From assembly GCA_036277115.1 (NCBI GenBank), contig DASUNM010000027.1:868001-932000 (forward strand): DNA of 64,000 nt. Direction: 5' to 3'. Position numbers and translations under genes: made by a program. This document shows, piece by piece, positions 36,413 to 44,108 of the stretch. The notes beneath the pieces are model-generated. The model was given only the letters and a program-made list of their open reading frames with translations. It did no database searches and had not been told where the DNA came from. This DNA is from Pyrinomonadaceae bacterium (GTDB lineage: Bacteria; Acidobacteriota; Blastocatellia; Pyrinomonadales; Pyrinomonadaceae). The stretch's first letter is position 1. Each line of letters begins with the position of its first letter.

Positions 36413-36718
36413 CAACCTATTTCAAACTCGCGCGTCATACAACCCCGCCAGGCACGCGACTAATAGCTGATCACCTCGGGATTCCTGAGAAATTAGCCCG
36501 CAGCGTCTCGACCGATTGCCTAAAAACACGGTTCTGACCGCGTTATTTATCGCGCTTTCTGATGCCTCAGAAGGTGAAAGGATTTATGCGAGGAGCCGAC
36601 CGCACCACGGTTCAAAGTCTTACGTCTAAAGTCCCACGTCCCAAACTGTCGGGCTGGATCCCGCCTCGGGAAGCGGCGGTGGCATCAAGAGAAACGCCGC
36701 CACGTTGTGTACCTCCGC

Positions 36719-37630
36719 CTAAGGCTCCACTGAGTTAGGAAGCTTAACGATCGTCCACAAAGGAAAGTGATCTGAAACCTTCAAGTTACGGTCGATGCCG
36801 TAGCTTGTCGGCGTCAGACCGCGCACCCAAATCCAGTCCAGTTTTAGTTTCAAATCGAACAACACGATCTTCTGGCGGAACGTTGATTCATCGTCCGGGA
36901 AAGGCGTCTCGAAGCCTTCGGCCGTGAACAGCTTGCGAGTGTTTTTGATCGCCGGCGCCTCCCAGGTGTTGAAATCGCCAAGGATGATTACCGGCATCCC
37001 TTTTGGAAATTTCTGCAAGTCAGCTAGTACGGCCTGCTGCTGTTCCACCTTCTTGCGTTCCGCCAATCGCGTTTCGCCGTGCACTGAGTACACCCGAACG
37101 GAGGTCTTTCCCATTTGCACCGTCGCGCCGATCGCGACGCGCAAGCGCCCGCCCGGCCCGGGGTTCGGCAAAACTATTCGCGTCACATCAGTGAGTGGAT
37201 ACGGACTGAGAATCGCAACGCCAGTCTCTTCTTCCTGCCCTTCCGACTTAGTCTCATGCGGCGCCGTCCAGGCGTAGTACATCCCCAGTTCATCCGCGAG
37301 TCCTTTCGCGTGGTTCGCCTTGCCGCTGCGCTTCCGTGCGCGATCAACCTCCTGCAAGCCAATGATCGAAGGTCGCACAGATCCCGCCTCTTTCAACCAG
37401 CGAACGATCTCCTGAAGCTCTTTGCCGCTGCGCCAGCGGATGTTGTACGAAACAATCTTGAGGTCGTTTGCGCGCGGCGGTTCAGCTAACCTTGGTGCCT
37501 TCCCTGATTCAAGCAGGTGAGCTCCGGCTGCGCCATTCGTGCCATTTGCGCCGTTGGTTTGCGCGGCCGCCAAGGTTGAGGTCAGCACCATCACGGCCAG
37601 AGTTAGCAAGAAAGTTGAAAGGATTGTCAT
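36719..37630 (-). CDS. Secreted endonuclease/exonuclease/phosphatase family protein
   Basis: 303 residues with a signal peptide (LLTLAVMVLTSTLAAAQ) and an Ala/Asn/Gly linker (NGANGTNGAAG). The EEP fold is complete: SYNIRW, IGLQEVDR (metal Glu), VHGETR, ILGDFNTW and SDHFPLW (catalytic His). EEP enzymes cut phosphodiesters of DNA, RNA, lipids or phosphoinositides; the secreted form suggests a periplasmic or extracellular nuclease or phosphoesterase. It follows the MBL hydrolase gene by 8 bp on the same strand. Confidence 0.9.
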   Translation of the reverse strand: MTILSTFLLTLAVMVLTSTLAAAQTNGANGTNGAAGAHLLESGKAPRLAEPPRANDLKIVSYNIRWRSGKELQEIVRWLKEAGSVRPSIIGLQEVDRARKRSGKANHAKGLADELGMYYAWTAPHETKSEGQEEETGVAILSPYPLTDVTRIVLPNPGPGGRLRVAIGATVQMGKTSVRVYSVHGETRLAERKKVEQQQAVLADLQKFPKGMPVIILGDFNTWEAPAIKNTRKLFTAEGFETPFPDDESTFRQKIVLFDLKLKLDWIWVRGLTPTSYGIDRNLKVSDHFPLWTIVKLPNSVEP

Positions 37631-37638
37631 TGGTAAAT

Positions 37639-38406
37639 TTAGATTTCAATTCGCAGGCCGTCATGCGCGGCGATAGTTTCACCCGGCCAAAGTTCACGCG
37701 CCTTCGCCGGCAAGTCGACTGCGTCCCATTCCGGATACAGATGCGTCAGCAAGAGCCTGCGGGGCTCAGCCAGTTGCGCGATCCGCATCGCCTCAGCGAG
37801 GTTCAGGTGCGTCTGCACAGGCTTGTCCTCAAAGAACGAACATTCCAGGACGAACAGATCCGCGCCGCGTGCAAACGTCGCCAACTCTTCCGAGACACCG
37901 GTATCCGCAGAGTAAACCACAGTTTGCTTCTCAGAATTCGTCAGCCGTATCGCAAGACTCTCACGCGTGTGTGGCGTCTTGAACGTTTCGCACCGGATCC
38001 CCTCGTACGGGTTGAAATCCTCACCGGAATCGGTGAACTCGTGGAGCTTGAGGGGAAAAGGCTGCTTAAAAAGCCCGTAATCGTTCGACTCGTCGATGGC
38101 CTTCAGCAGACGCTGGACGCCGCTACACGAAAAGATCCCGAGCGGCTTCCGGCGCGATTGCGTTTGCGGCGAGTGCTTCATGGCAAACAGCAAAGACGCC
38201 AATCCGCCACAATGATCGAGGTGCAGATGGCTGATCCAAATCGCGTCAAGGTTCGGCCAGTCGAGATTTTCCTGCGCCACGCGATGCATTGCGTCCGCAC
38301 TGCAATCGAGCAGCATCGAGCCGCCGTCGCTCTCCAACCAGAATGCGGCCGACGCTCGCTGCGAATGGGGAACGGAGGTGCCGGAACCGAGAACCACGAG
38401 GAGCAT
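37639..38406 (-). CDS. MBL-fold hydrolase, RNase Z-like
   Basis: 255 residues. The start MLLVVLGSGTSVP is typical of RNase Z and ElaC relatives. The metal site is WISHLHLDHCGG with further HTRES, SADTGVSEE and LLTHLYP ligands. It lacks an obvious flexible arm (exosite), so it may be a general phosphodiesterase instead of tRNase Z. Eight bases separate it from the secreted EEP gene, so they are an operon. Cytoplasmic, no signal peptide. Confidence 0.87.
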   Translation of the reverse strand: MLLVVLGSGTSVPHSQRASAAFWLESDGGSMLLDCSADAMHRVAQENLDWPNLDAIWISHLHLDHCGGLASLLFAMKHSPQTQSRRKPLGIFSCSGVQRLLKAIDESNDYGLFKQPFPLKLHEFTDSGEDFNPYEGIRCETFKTPHTRESLAIRLTNSEKQTVVYSADTGVSEELATFARGADLFVLECSFFEDKPVQTHLNLAEAMRIAQLAEPRRLLLTHLYPEWDAVDLPAKARELWPGETIAAHDGLRIEI

Positions 38407-38414
38407 TACTAAAA

Positions 38415-38670
38415 CCTAGAGTTGAAAACTAAAAATTGCAAAGAGCAAAGAGCTAAGAGCTAAGAGCGACGGATATCTTCGCTCCGTAGGAGCGAAATGT
38501 TTATAGACGGCGGTCGTCAGTGTCGTCGGAGCTCCGTAGGACCGAGATGTTGTTCCGCTCCTAAAGGAGCTAATGAATGGATAACGAACGCGCGACTATA
38601 AACATTCCTCGCCTAACGGCGCGATAATCAAACTCATCCTCGCCAACGGCGCTAATCGTGATGTATTCTG
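38415..38670. repeat. Repeat-rich gap with CTCCGTAGGAGCGAAATGTT palindrome
   Basis: Starts with GAGCAAAGAGCTAAGAGCTA steps, then CGCTCCGTAGGAGCGAAATG facing related arms (GGAGCTCCGTAGGACC, CGCTCCTAAAGGAGC, ACTATAAACATTCC, CGCCTAACGGCGCGA). No ORF found in the 318-bp gap between the MBL and dcd genes. These look like decayed dispersed repeats. Confidence 0.65.
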
Positions 38671-38724
38671 GCGCACTCTTAATACTTCAGAACCCAGACG
38701 TAAAGACTCCAGACTTTAATTCTT

Positions 38725-39291
38725 ATGTCAGTTAAATCCGATCGCTGGATCCGTCGCATGGCGGAAGAGTACAAAATGATTGAGCCCTTCGAGCCCGGTC
38801 AGGTCAAAGAGGTCGATGGTCGTAAGGTTGTTTCTTATGGCACTTCCAGCTATGGCTATGACGTGCGCTGCGCAGATGAGTTCAAACTTTTTACGAATGT
38901 GTATAGCGCGATTGTCGATCCCAAGAAGTTCGACGCTAAGAGTTTCGTCGATATGCAGGCCGATCACGTGATTATTCCACCGAATAGTTTTGCCCTCGCT
39001 CGCACAGTGGAATACTTTCGCATCCCTCGAAATGTGATGACCGTCTGCCTGGGAAAAAGCACGTACGCGCGGTGCGGAATAATTGTAAATGTCACTCCGT
39101 TCGAACCTGAGTGGGAGGGTTATGTGACGCTGGAATTCTCAAACACAACTCCCATGCCCGCCAAGATCTACGCCAACGAAGGAGTCGCCCAGGTGATCTT
39201 TTTCGAAGCCGATGAAGTATGTGAAGTGTCATACAAGGATCGCGGCGGAAAGTATCAAGGGCAGCACGGCGTTACGCCGCCAAGGTTATGA
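38725..39291 (+). CDS. dcd: dCTP deaminase
   Basis: Converts dCTP to dUTP. The 188-residue chain matches Dcd over its length: [55 protein letters not shown] with the catalytic Glu, then EGVAQVIFF and the C-terminal [15 protein letters not shown]. The C-terminus matches the monofunctional type (a separate Dut follows at 39517). Start [12 protein letters not shown] is canonical. Both genes point the same way, so dCTP to dUTP to dUMP is handled by neighbours. Confidence 0.95.
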   Translation: MSVKSDRWIRRMAEEYKMIEPFEPGQVKEVDGRKVVSYGTSSYGYDVRCADEFKLFTNVYSAIVDPKKFDAKSFVDMQADHVIIPPNSFALARTVEYFRIPRNVMTVCLGKSTYARCGIIVNVTPFEPEWEGYVTLEFSNTTPMPAKIYANEGVAQVIFFEADEVCEVSYKDRGGKYQGQHGVTPPRL

Positions 39292-39335
39292 TTCGGCGAT
39301 GATCGGCGCGAGGTCCCGGCAGGATCCTAATTTAA

Positions 39336-39443
39336 GCCTGTCTGTGAAACTCTGTGGACCTCCGTGTCTCCGTGGTGAAATTGTCTTAAGCCAAAACCAC
39401 CACCGAGACACTGAGAACCATGGAGAATGCACAGAGGAAACCA
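39336..39443. repeat. CTCCGTGTCTCCGTGG palindromic repeat between dcd and dut
   Basis: GTGAAACTCTGTGGACCTCC and GTGTCTCCGTGGTGAAATTG face CACCACCGAGACACTGAG and CCATGGAGAATGCACAGAGG. Same family as at 7.2 and 29.1 kb. It fills most of the gap between the two nucleotide genes. Confidence 0.75.
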
Positions 39444-39516
39444 GAATCTGGACATCACTCGATCGTGCTCTTGTCACAGGCGTCCGAAAGACACTCGATG
39501 CCACGCTTAAACTAGT

Positions 39517-39948
39517 ATGGATGTTGGACAGTCACTAAGATTCAAGAAACTCGATGCGAATGCGATCCTGCCAACCCGTGGTAGTTCGGCCGCGGCCGGC
39601 TTGGACCTCTATTCGATCGAAGCAGTCTGTTTGCACCCGAAGCAACGTTCATTGGTGAGAACCGGTCTGGCCGTGGCGATTCCTGAAGGATGCTACGGCA
39701 GAATTGCGCCACGTTCCGGGTTAGCGACAAAAATGGGATTGGACGTTCTATCCGGCGTCATCGACGCTGACTACCGCGGCGAGATCAAATGTTTGCTCTA
39801 TAACACTGGTGACGACCTGGTAGAGCTGCCGGCCCAGACAAGAATCTGCCAGCTAATAATTGAAAAGATAATCACGCCAACCCCAGTTTTGGTTGACGAT
39901 CTTCCAAACACGATACGCGGCAGCGGTGGGTTTGGCTCGACGGGCTAG
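39517..39948 (+). CDS. dut: dUTP diphosphatase
   Basis: Hydrolyses dUTP to dUMP and PPi. All five motifs of trimeric dUTPases are present in 143 residues: I AAGLDLYS, II APRSGLATK, III GVIDADYRGEIKC (catalytic Asp), IV RICQLIIEK and V RGSGGFGSTG. Its start (MDVGQSLRFKKLD) follows the dcd gene by 225 bp, the interval holding a palindromic repeat. Confidence 0.97.
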   Translation: MDVGQSLRFKKLDANAILPTRGSSAAAGLDLYSIEAVCLHPKQRSLVRTGLAVAIPEGCYGRIAPRSGLATKMGLDVLSGVIDADYRGEIKCLLYNTGDDLVELPAQTRICQLIIEKIITPTPVLVDDLPNTIRGSGGFGSTG

Positions 39949-39959
39949 CGCTCCACAGA

Positions 39960-40982
39960 TCACTTCCAACTAATCACGACTCGCTGAATCGACGGCGGCA
40001 GTTCGTGCATTTCGCTGCGCGCGAAGCCGGTGTTGCGAAACATCTGATCAAGTTCTGCGAAAGTGTAAGCATCACCTGAAGGCGTGCCGCCAAGCATTTG
40101 CATGGCAAAGGCCGCGGCTTGCGGCGGAGTAACCCGGTCGGCGTTGGGTATGAATTCCAGTGTCACTGCGCGTCCACCGTCTTTCAGCGCCCCGTTTACC
40201 TTCCGGAGCAGTATCTCGCAGGTCGCCGCGTCGAAGTGATGCAGAAAATTCGTCAGCAGTACGACGTCGTAATCAGTTCCATAATCAACATCGAACGCGC
40301 TGCCCGGGTTCGTCTGGAAACGTTCAGCCACACCGGCAGCTTCCGCATTCTGTTTCGCAAGTTCCAGCACGTTCGGCCAATCAACCGCGGTGACTTCAAT
40401 CTGCGGATTTTGTTTTGCGAAAGCGATGCCGTACAAACCATGGCCCGCGGCAATATCCAGCACGCGCAAGTTCTGGTCTTTCGCTGGATCGACAAGTTGC
40501 GCCAACAACTCTGCGGGCATGGCCATCATCGGCGCCATCGCGCGCGCAAATTCAACCCACACCGGATGCTCAGGCTCGAGCGATTCTGCTGAGCCGGTCG
40601 AGCCGCCTTTCCGCACTGATTCAGTTAGGTTGTCGAAATTGCCTTTGATGTGAGGCGACAGCATGAAATCACTGACCGTGCCCATGTACGCGGGCGAGCG
40701 CTGGTCGAGAAAAACCGCGGAGTCAAGCGTCAATCCATAGCGCCCATCCTCCTTCGTCAGGAATCCCATGATCGTCAGATAGTCGCACAGGACACGCGTG
40801 CCCTTTTCGGATGCGGCGCAGCGATCGGCAATTTCCTTCGCGGTGGTTTTGCCTTCAGCGATAGCGGTGAAGACTTCGAGATCGATGCCGGCTTTCAGCG
40901 CCTGTGTTCGCTGGTACGCGTTAAGCGTGTCGAATAGTAATGCCGGTGTTGGTTGCTTTCCTGCCTGTGCTTCTGGGGCCAT
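39960..40982 (-). CDS. SAM-dependent O-methyltransferase-like protein
   Basis: 340 residues. The N-terminal winged-helix dimerisation region (ALKAGIDLEVFTAIAEGKTTAKEIADRCAASEKGTRVLCDYL) and Rossmann domain (LRVLDIAAGHGLYGIAFA, then VTAVDWPNV, VVLLTNFLHHFD) fit class I methyltransferases of the AdoMet O-methyltransferase type, used on small phenolic or quinone-like substrates. Possible alternatives are CrtF-type or antibiotic-tailoring enzymes. Convergent with dut (11 bp). The upstream 41021-41146 is repeat DNA. Confidence 0.87.
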   Translation of the reverse strand: MAPEAQAGKQPTPALLFDTLNAYQRTQALKAGIDLEVFTAIAEGKTTAKEIADRCAASEKGTRVLCDYLTIMGFLTKEDGRYGLTLDSAVFLDQRSPAYMGTVSDFMLSPHIKGNFDNLTESVRKGGSTGSAESLEPEHPVWVEFARAMAPMMAMPAELLAQLVDPAKDQNLRVLDIAAGHGLYGIAFAKQNPQIEVTAVDWPNVLELAKQNAEAAGVAERFQTNPGSAFDVDYGTDYDVVLLTNFLHHFDAATCEILLRKVNGALKDGGRAVTLEFIPNADRVTPPQAAAFAMQMLGGTPSGDAYTFAELDQMFRNTGFARSEMHELPPSIQRVVISWK

Positions 40983-41020
40983 TGATTTACCCTTTCGATG
41001 GAAATGAAGGGCGAAAGCCT

Positions 41021-41146
41021 ACTAAGTCCAAAGTCCAATGTCCAACGTCCAAAGTCCCCGGCTGGAATCAGAACTCAGACGTTGGACCTTGGACCTTGGA
41101 CTTTGGACTTTGGACTTTGGAGGTTGGACCTTGGACGTTGGACTGT
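41021..41146. repeat. TCCAAAGTCC / TTGGACTTTGG repeat block
   Basis: AAGTCCAAAGTCCAATGTCC on one side and runs of GGACCTTGGACTTTGGACTT on the other form a long inverted array of ten-base steps between two minus-strand genes. One of several independent short-step palindrome families in this window. Confidence 0.8.
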
Positions 41147-41149
41147 GGA

Positions 41150-41806
41150 TTAATTCAGTTTCAGCGAAACCGGTTGGCCAAGTCCCTCGATCGAAAGCGT
41201 TACGCCCTGTGGGGACGCGACTGGTTCTTTCTGCGGAGAGCGAAAGATTATTAATCCCTGTCGCTGGCGCTCTGAATGGGTGAGCGGAGCTTTCAAATCG
41301 AAATCATAGGCGCGAAACTCTTTTTCGAATGTCTTTCGTGAATTCGGATTGTAAGCGAAAACTGCATTCGCTTTCAGGATGTGCGAGACGGCTTGTTTTC
41401 CCGAAATCAACTTCCATTCGTTACCTGACGCGTCGTGCAACTTGAACTTCAGTTTCTTCAGGACCAAATCCTCGCCCCCATTGTGCCTGGCCTCCAGACG
41501 CACCGGCAGCAATCCCGCCAGTTGCAGATTCGCTTCGAACAGCTCCTGGGTTTCTTCGTCGGTAAGCAGCGGAGCCGCGCGGAAAGTAACCGAACCGACG
41601 TCTGCCGTAGCCGCGGTCGCAGGCATGCGCGCGAGGGCCGCCGGGGGCTTAACTTTATAAAGACTTGTACTACACGCCATCGCAGCTAACGAAATCAACA
41701 CAGCCAAGAGTGTCGTGAGAAAACGCAGCGGGCTCGAACTTTCACGATAGTTAATTCGGTAGTTCACTTGCGGAGAATGTTGCCTTGGCAGATCCGTTGA
41801 AGTCAA
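41150..41806 (-). CDS. Probable lipoprotein of unknown function
   Basis: About 200 residues after the leader. The N-terminal hydrophobic run FLTTLLAVLISLAAMAC ends in a lipobox cysteine, so a lipid-anchored envelope protein is likely. The mature part is beta-rich (VGSVTFRAAPLLTDEETQELFEANL, LVLKKLKFKLHDASGNEW, LIIFRSPQKEP) and not recognised. The start is unclear: the longest frame begins at a TTG at 41806 directly after an intrinsic terminator, and a GTG at 41767 is also possible. Neither has a visible ribosome site. The gene sits downstream of the RNA-like element at 41813-41930, which may control it. Confidence 0.65.
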   Translation of the reverse strand: MTSTDLPRQHSPQVNYRINYRESSSPLRFLTTLLAVLISLAAMACSTSLYKVKPPAALARMPATAATADVGSVTFRAAPLLTDEETQELFEANLQLAGLLPVRLEARHNGGEDLVLKKLKFKLHDASGNEWKLISGKQAVSHILKANAVFAYNPNSRKTFEKEFRAYDFDLKAPLTHSERQRQGLIIFRSPQKEPVASPQGVTLSIEGLGQPVSLKLN

Positions 41807-41812
41807 TTGGAC

Positions 41813-41845
41813 AAAAAAATGCGGCGGGACTTTTGAGCCCGCCGC
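41813..41845 (-). terminator. Rho-independent terminator
   Basis: Perfect 8-bp GCGGCGGG / CCCGCCGC stem (41821-41828 and 41838-41845) with a 9-base loop and seven U residues on the minus strand. It lies directly before the lipoprotein frame. Confidence 0.85.
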
Positions 41846-41930
41846 CGTGTGGGTGCCTACGGAGACATCAGCGACTGCTGTTTGGCGGCTTGTGCCGCCG
41901 GCTCCCCGGTTCGAAGGGTGAGGACTAACG
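41813..41930 (-). ncRNA. Candidate small RNA or regulatory leader with own promoter and terminator
   Basis: A transcript of about 118 nt is predicted between a consensus sigma70 promoter (41937-41965) and the terminator (41813-41845). Inside, a GGCGGC-ACAA-GCCGCC hairpin (41884-41899) is obvious. A CCGCCG run at 41931-41936, at or just upstream of the start site, is complementary to the terminator's 5' arm, which could allow an antiterminator alternative. No ORF or ribosome site lies within. It is either a free small RNA or a leader that attenuates the lipoprotein gene. I could not match it to 6S, SRP, tmRNA, RNase P or a riboswitch. Confidence 0.55.
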
Positions 41931-41936
41931 CGGCGG

Positions 41937-41965
41937 ACTTTAAGCTATGCAAGCTTCGCTGTCAA
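41937..41965 (-). promoter_or_regulatory. Sigma70-type promoter for the RNA-like element
   Basis: Minus strand: -35 TTGACA (41960-41965, perfect consensus), 17-base spacer, -10 TAAAGT (41937-41942). The start site would fall near 41930. It lies 80 bp downstream of the TPR-HTH gene's stop, so it is a fresh promoter for what follows. Confidence 0.7.
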
Positions 41966-42045
41966 TAGGGAAATCCCGCGTAGCACAAGAAGATGCACGA
42001 TTTAGCAGGAGACAATGCGGCCGCCACTGACCGCGTGCTCGTCTT

Positions 42046-43503
42046 TCATTTGTGCTTCTTGATTACCGTCTTGCGCCGCACGCGAATGGGCGCCCTCGCG
42101 CTGAGCAGACTCCGGTGCCGATGATTGATGATGTAGCACAGGCCCTGGTGCGTTAACCCGAGGGTGCGAGCCGCGCGCGTGACGCTGCCGTTGGCTTCTT
42201 CCAACGCCTGGCGAATCAGCGTGCTCTCAAACTGACGCACTTCTTCTTCAAAGGTAGCGAGGGTCCGGGCTGGTTGCGCGAGGAGAGACGGTTCGGACCC
42301 GATAAATCGAGCACACGCCCGCAAGCGAGTTAGAGTTTCGCGCCCGATGTCTTCACCCAGCTTCCGATCGGCTTCAGAATATGCGCGGCTGATTTCGTCG
42401 GCGGGAAGATACTCGTGGAGTTCTTCGACCAACGTTAAGAGCGCGCGTCCCGCCGATTCCGGATCACCGGCGGTCTCGGCCACCTCGACGGCGCGGCGAA
42501 GAGTCGCCATCGCCGCTTGATGCCTTTGTTGCCGGGCTTGCGCTACTCCCAGCGTCTGCAAGCTTTCGACCAGCAGTGATTGCTCTCCGCCGCGTTCAAG
42601 CACCGACACAGATGCCCGCGCGAGTTTCTCCGCTTCCGCGTATCGCTGCTGGGCCACGTAGACCCGGGCGCGCGTTTCATCCACTTGCGCGGCGGTGCCC
42701 ACGTCGTCGAGATCGGCAAAAGTGCGCCGTGCATCTTCAAGAGTCTCAAGCGCTTCATCGTACCGGCCTAACTCAAGCATGATGACGCCGAGGTTGTTTT
42801 GCGCGCGCGCGAAGTAGCGACGATGGTTTGCCTTCTCAAAATGTACGCGCGCGGCTGCATGATCAAGCAAGGCGCGGTCGAGGTTTTCGATTCCGCCCCT
42901 CCGTCTCATCACGATGCCACGCTGCATGTAGTAACACCCGAGCGCTGCGTCGTCTTTTACGTTATCCAAAATAGCGGCGGCGCGATCGAGCAACGTCAGC
43001 GCGTCATTCAGATGATTTGTCGAGACCTCGACGATCGTGCTGTTGACCAGAATGCGAAGGGTATTGACTGGATTCTCCGCTTTCGACAGCGCCGCCTGAA
43101 ACAAAACGCGGGCTTCGTCCATCGCGCCCTCGCGCCAACAGCAAACCGCCAGGTTCGTCTGTGCCTCCGCGACCTTTTCACTCAGTTCAAGTTCTTCGAA
43201 ACTTTTTATGCTCTCGCTGATTAAGTCCTTCGCGAATTGTTGCGCGCCGGGAACTTGACGCGAACTACCGAGCCAACCCGCCAGCGCGCCGGCGCGCAGC
43301 ACCAGTTCCGCCCCTTCTGCTTTCGGCAGGCCCGCTGTGTGCGGCCGTTCACCGATGCCGGGCCAGAACGCGGCAATCGCATCAAAGGCCGCCTCGTACT
43401 CGCCGATGTTTTGCAACTCCTTCGCGGCTCGACATGCGACCTCAACGCTCCTTTCCGAATTCGCCACGCTGCCGTCCGGCTTCAACAGAGTTTCAGACCC
43501 CAT
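42046..43503 (-). CDS. TPR-repeat protein with C-terminal Fis-type HTH
   Basis: 485 residues. Residues about 90-370 form a helical superstructure of tetratricopeptide-like repeats (YFARAQNNLGVIMLELGRYDEALETLEDA is one clear unit). Residues about 426-470 carry a Fis-family DNA-binding helix-turn-helix (LIRQALEEANGSVTRAARTLGLTHQGL) and a basic tail. The likely role is a transcription factor with a peptide- or protein-sensing TPR domain. There is no receiver or AAA+ domain, so it is not a sigma54 activator. It is divergent from the radical-SAM gene across a 605-bp gap. Confidence 0.82.
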   Translation of the reverse strand: MGSETLLKPDGSVANSERSVEVACRAAKELQNIGEYEAAFDAIAAFWPGIGERPHTAGLPKAEGAELVLRAGALAGWLGSSRQVPGAQQFAKDLISESIKSFEELELSEKVAEAQTNLAVCCWREGAMDEARVLFQAALSKAENPVNTLRILVNSTIVEVSTNHLNDALTLLDRAAAILDNVKDDAALGCYYMQRGIVMRRRGGIENLDRALLDHAAARVHFEKANHRRYFARAQNNLGVIMLELGRYDEALETLEDARRTFADLDDVGTAAQVDETRARVYVAQQRYAEAEKLARASVSVLERGGEQSLLVESLQTLGVAQARQQRHQAAMATLRRAVEVAETAGDPESAGRALLTLVEELHEYLPADEISRAYSEADRKLGEDIGRETLTRLRACARFIGSEPSLLAQPARTLATFEEEVRQFESTLIRQALEEANGSVTRAARTLGLTHQGLCYIINHRHRSLLSARAPIRVRRKTVIKKHK

Positions 43504-44108
43504 CTTTTAGTTCTTCTCCTGGCTTGATGAATGTTTAAGTCTGCTGAGACGCCGGCCGACGGTGAGACTCTCCCGGCGCCAAACGGTCGCTCAACCGATG
43601 AGGCGGCAAAGCTGAACTACAGTTGTTATGAGGTGCTCGAGTCGTTGGATCGCGCCGTCCGGCAAACGCTTCGCGCTTCGGGTTTAACCTGACGAGCTAT
43701 GGACCCGTTGATGACGTGGCCTCTGCTCTCACGGTGAGTTCAAGCTGACTGACCTCCATCTATTCAATCCCATGCTCTCGAACGCCCTTGAACCCTGAGG
43801 GTTATTATCCGACAGTCGCACGCTTGTTTGTTCGTGCACGTGTTGTTAATTACGCTGACGGCGCGGATTCTAGCACCTGCGCCACAGCCTGCCAAGATGC
43901 GTTTTTTCGCGGAGAAACCGCCGTCCGGCCGGAATCCGTGCGCGATTCCGAGGCTTGTGCTATAGTCCGCGCCATACGCTGCGGAGAAGGGTTCAATAGA
44001 AGGCCTTCCGGCGTTTTAAGAAATTAACGCCTTCTGCTGTCCTGCCAGCTTTCACGGACCCCTGCCGATGCTGGCTTGGTTGTTAAGCCGAGCGCGGTCG
44101 GAGACTGA
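43504..44108. other. Large intergenic region between divergent genes
   Basis: 605 bp with no credible gene: the only sizeable open frame (43788-44027) lacks a ribosome site and protein-like character. It must hold the promoters for the TPR-HTH regulator and for the radical-SAM gene. The plus side has an extended -10 candidate at 43958-43966. Some weak inverted segments (GCCGGCCGACGGTGAGACTC) are present but no strong repeat. Confidence 0.5.
43958..43966 (+). promoter_or_regulatory. Candidate extended -10 promoter for the radical-SAM gene
   Basis: TGCTATAGT: TGn followed by TATAGT, with no good -35. It lies about 143 bp before the ATG at 44109. Confidence 0.35.

Noticed and set aside
41813-41930. 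Fluoride (crcB) riboswitch, because of a GCTGATGTCTCC segment
   Set aside because: Only the 3' part resembles it; the 5' core and pseudoknot are missing and the gene behind it is not a fluoride exporter. Left as an unknown RNA.
41884-41932. tRNA, because of a GGTTCGAA on the plus strand
   Set aside because: No acceptor or anticodon stem can be formed around it; a GTTCGA by chance in a hairpin-rich region.
43788-44027. Plus-strand 79-residue frame in the 605-bp gap
   Set aside because: No ribosome site, cysteine/arginine-rich and without protein-like pattern; probably not a gene.
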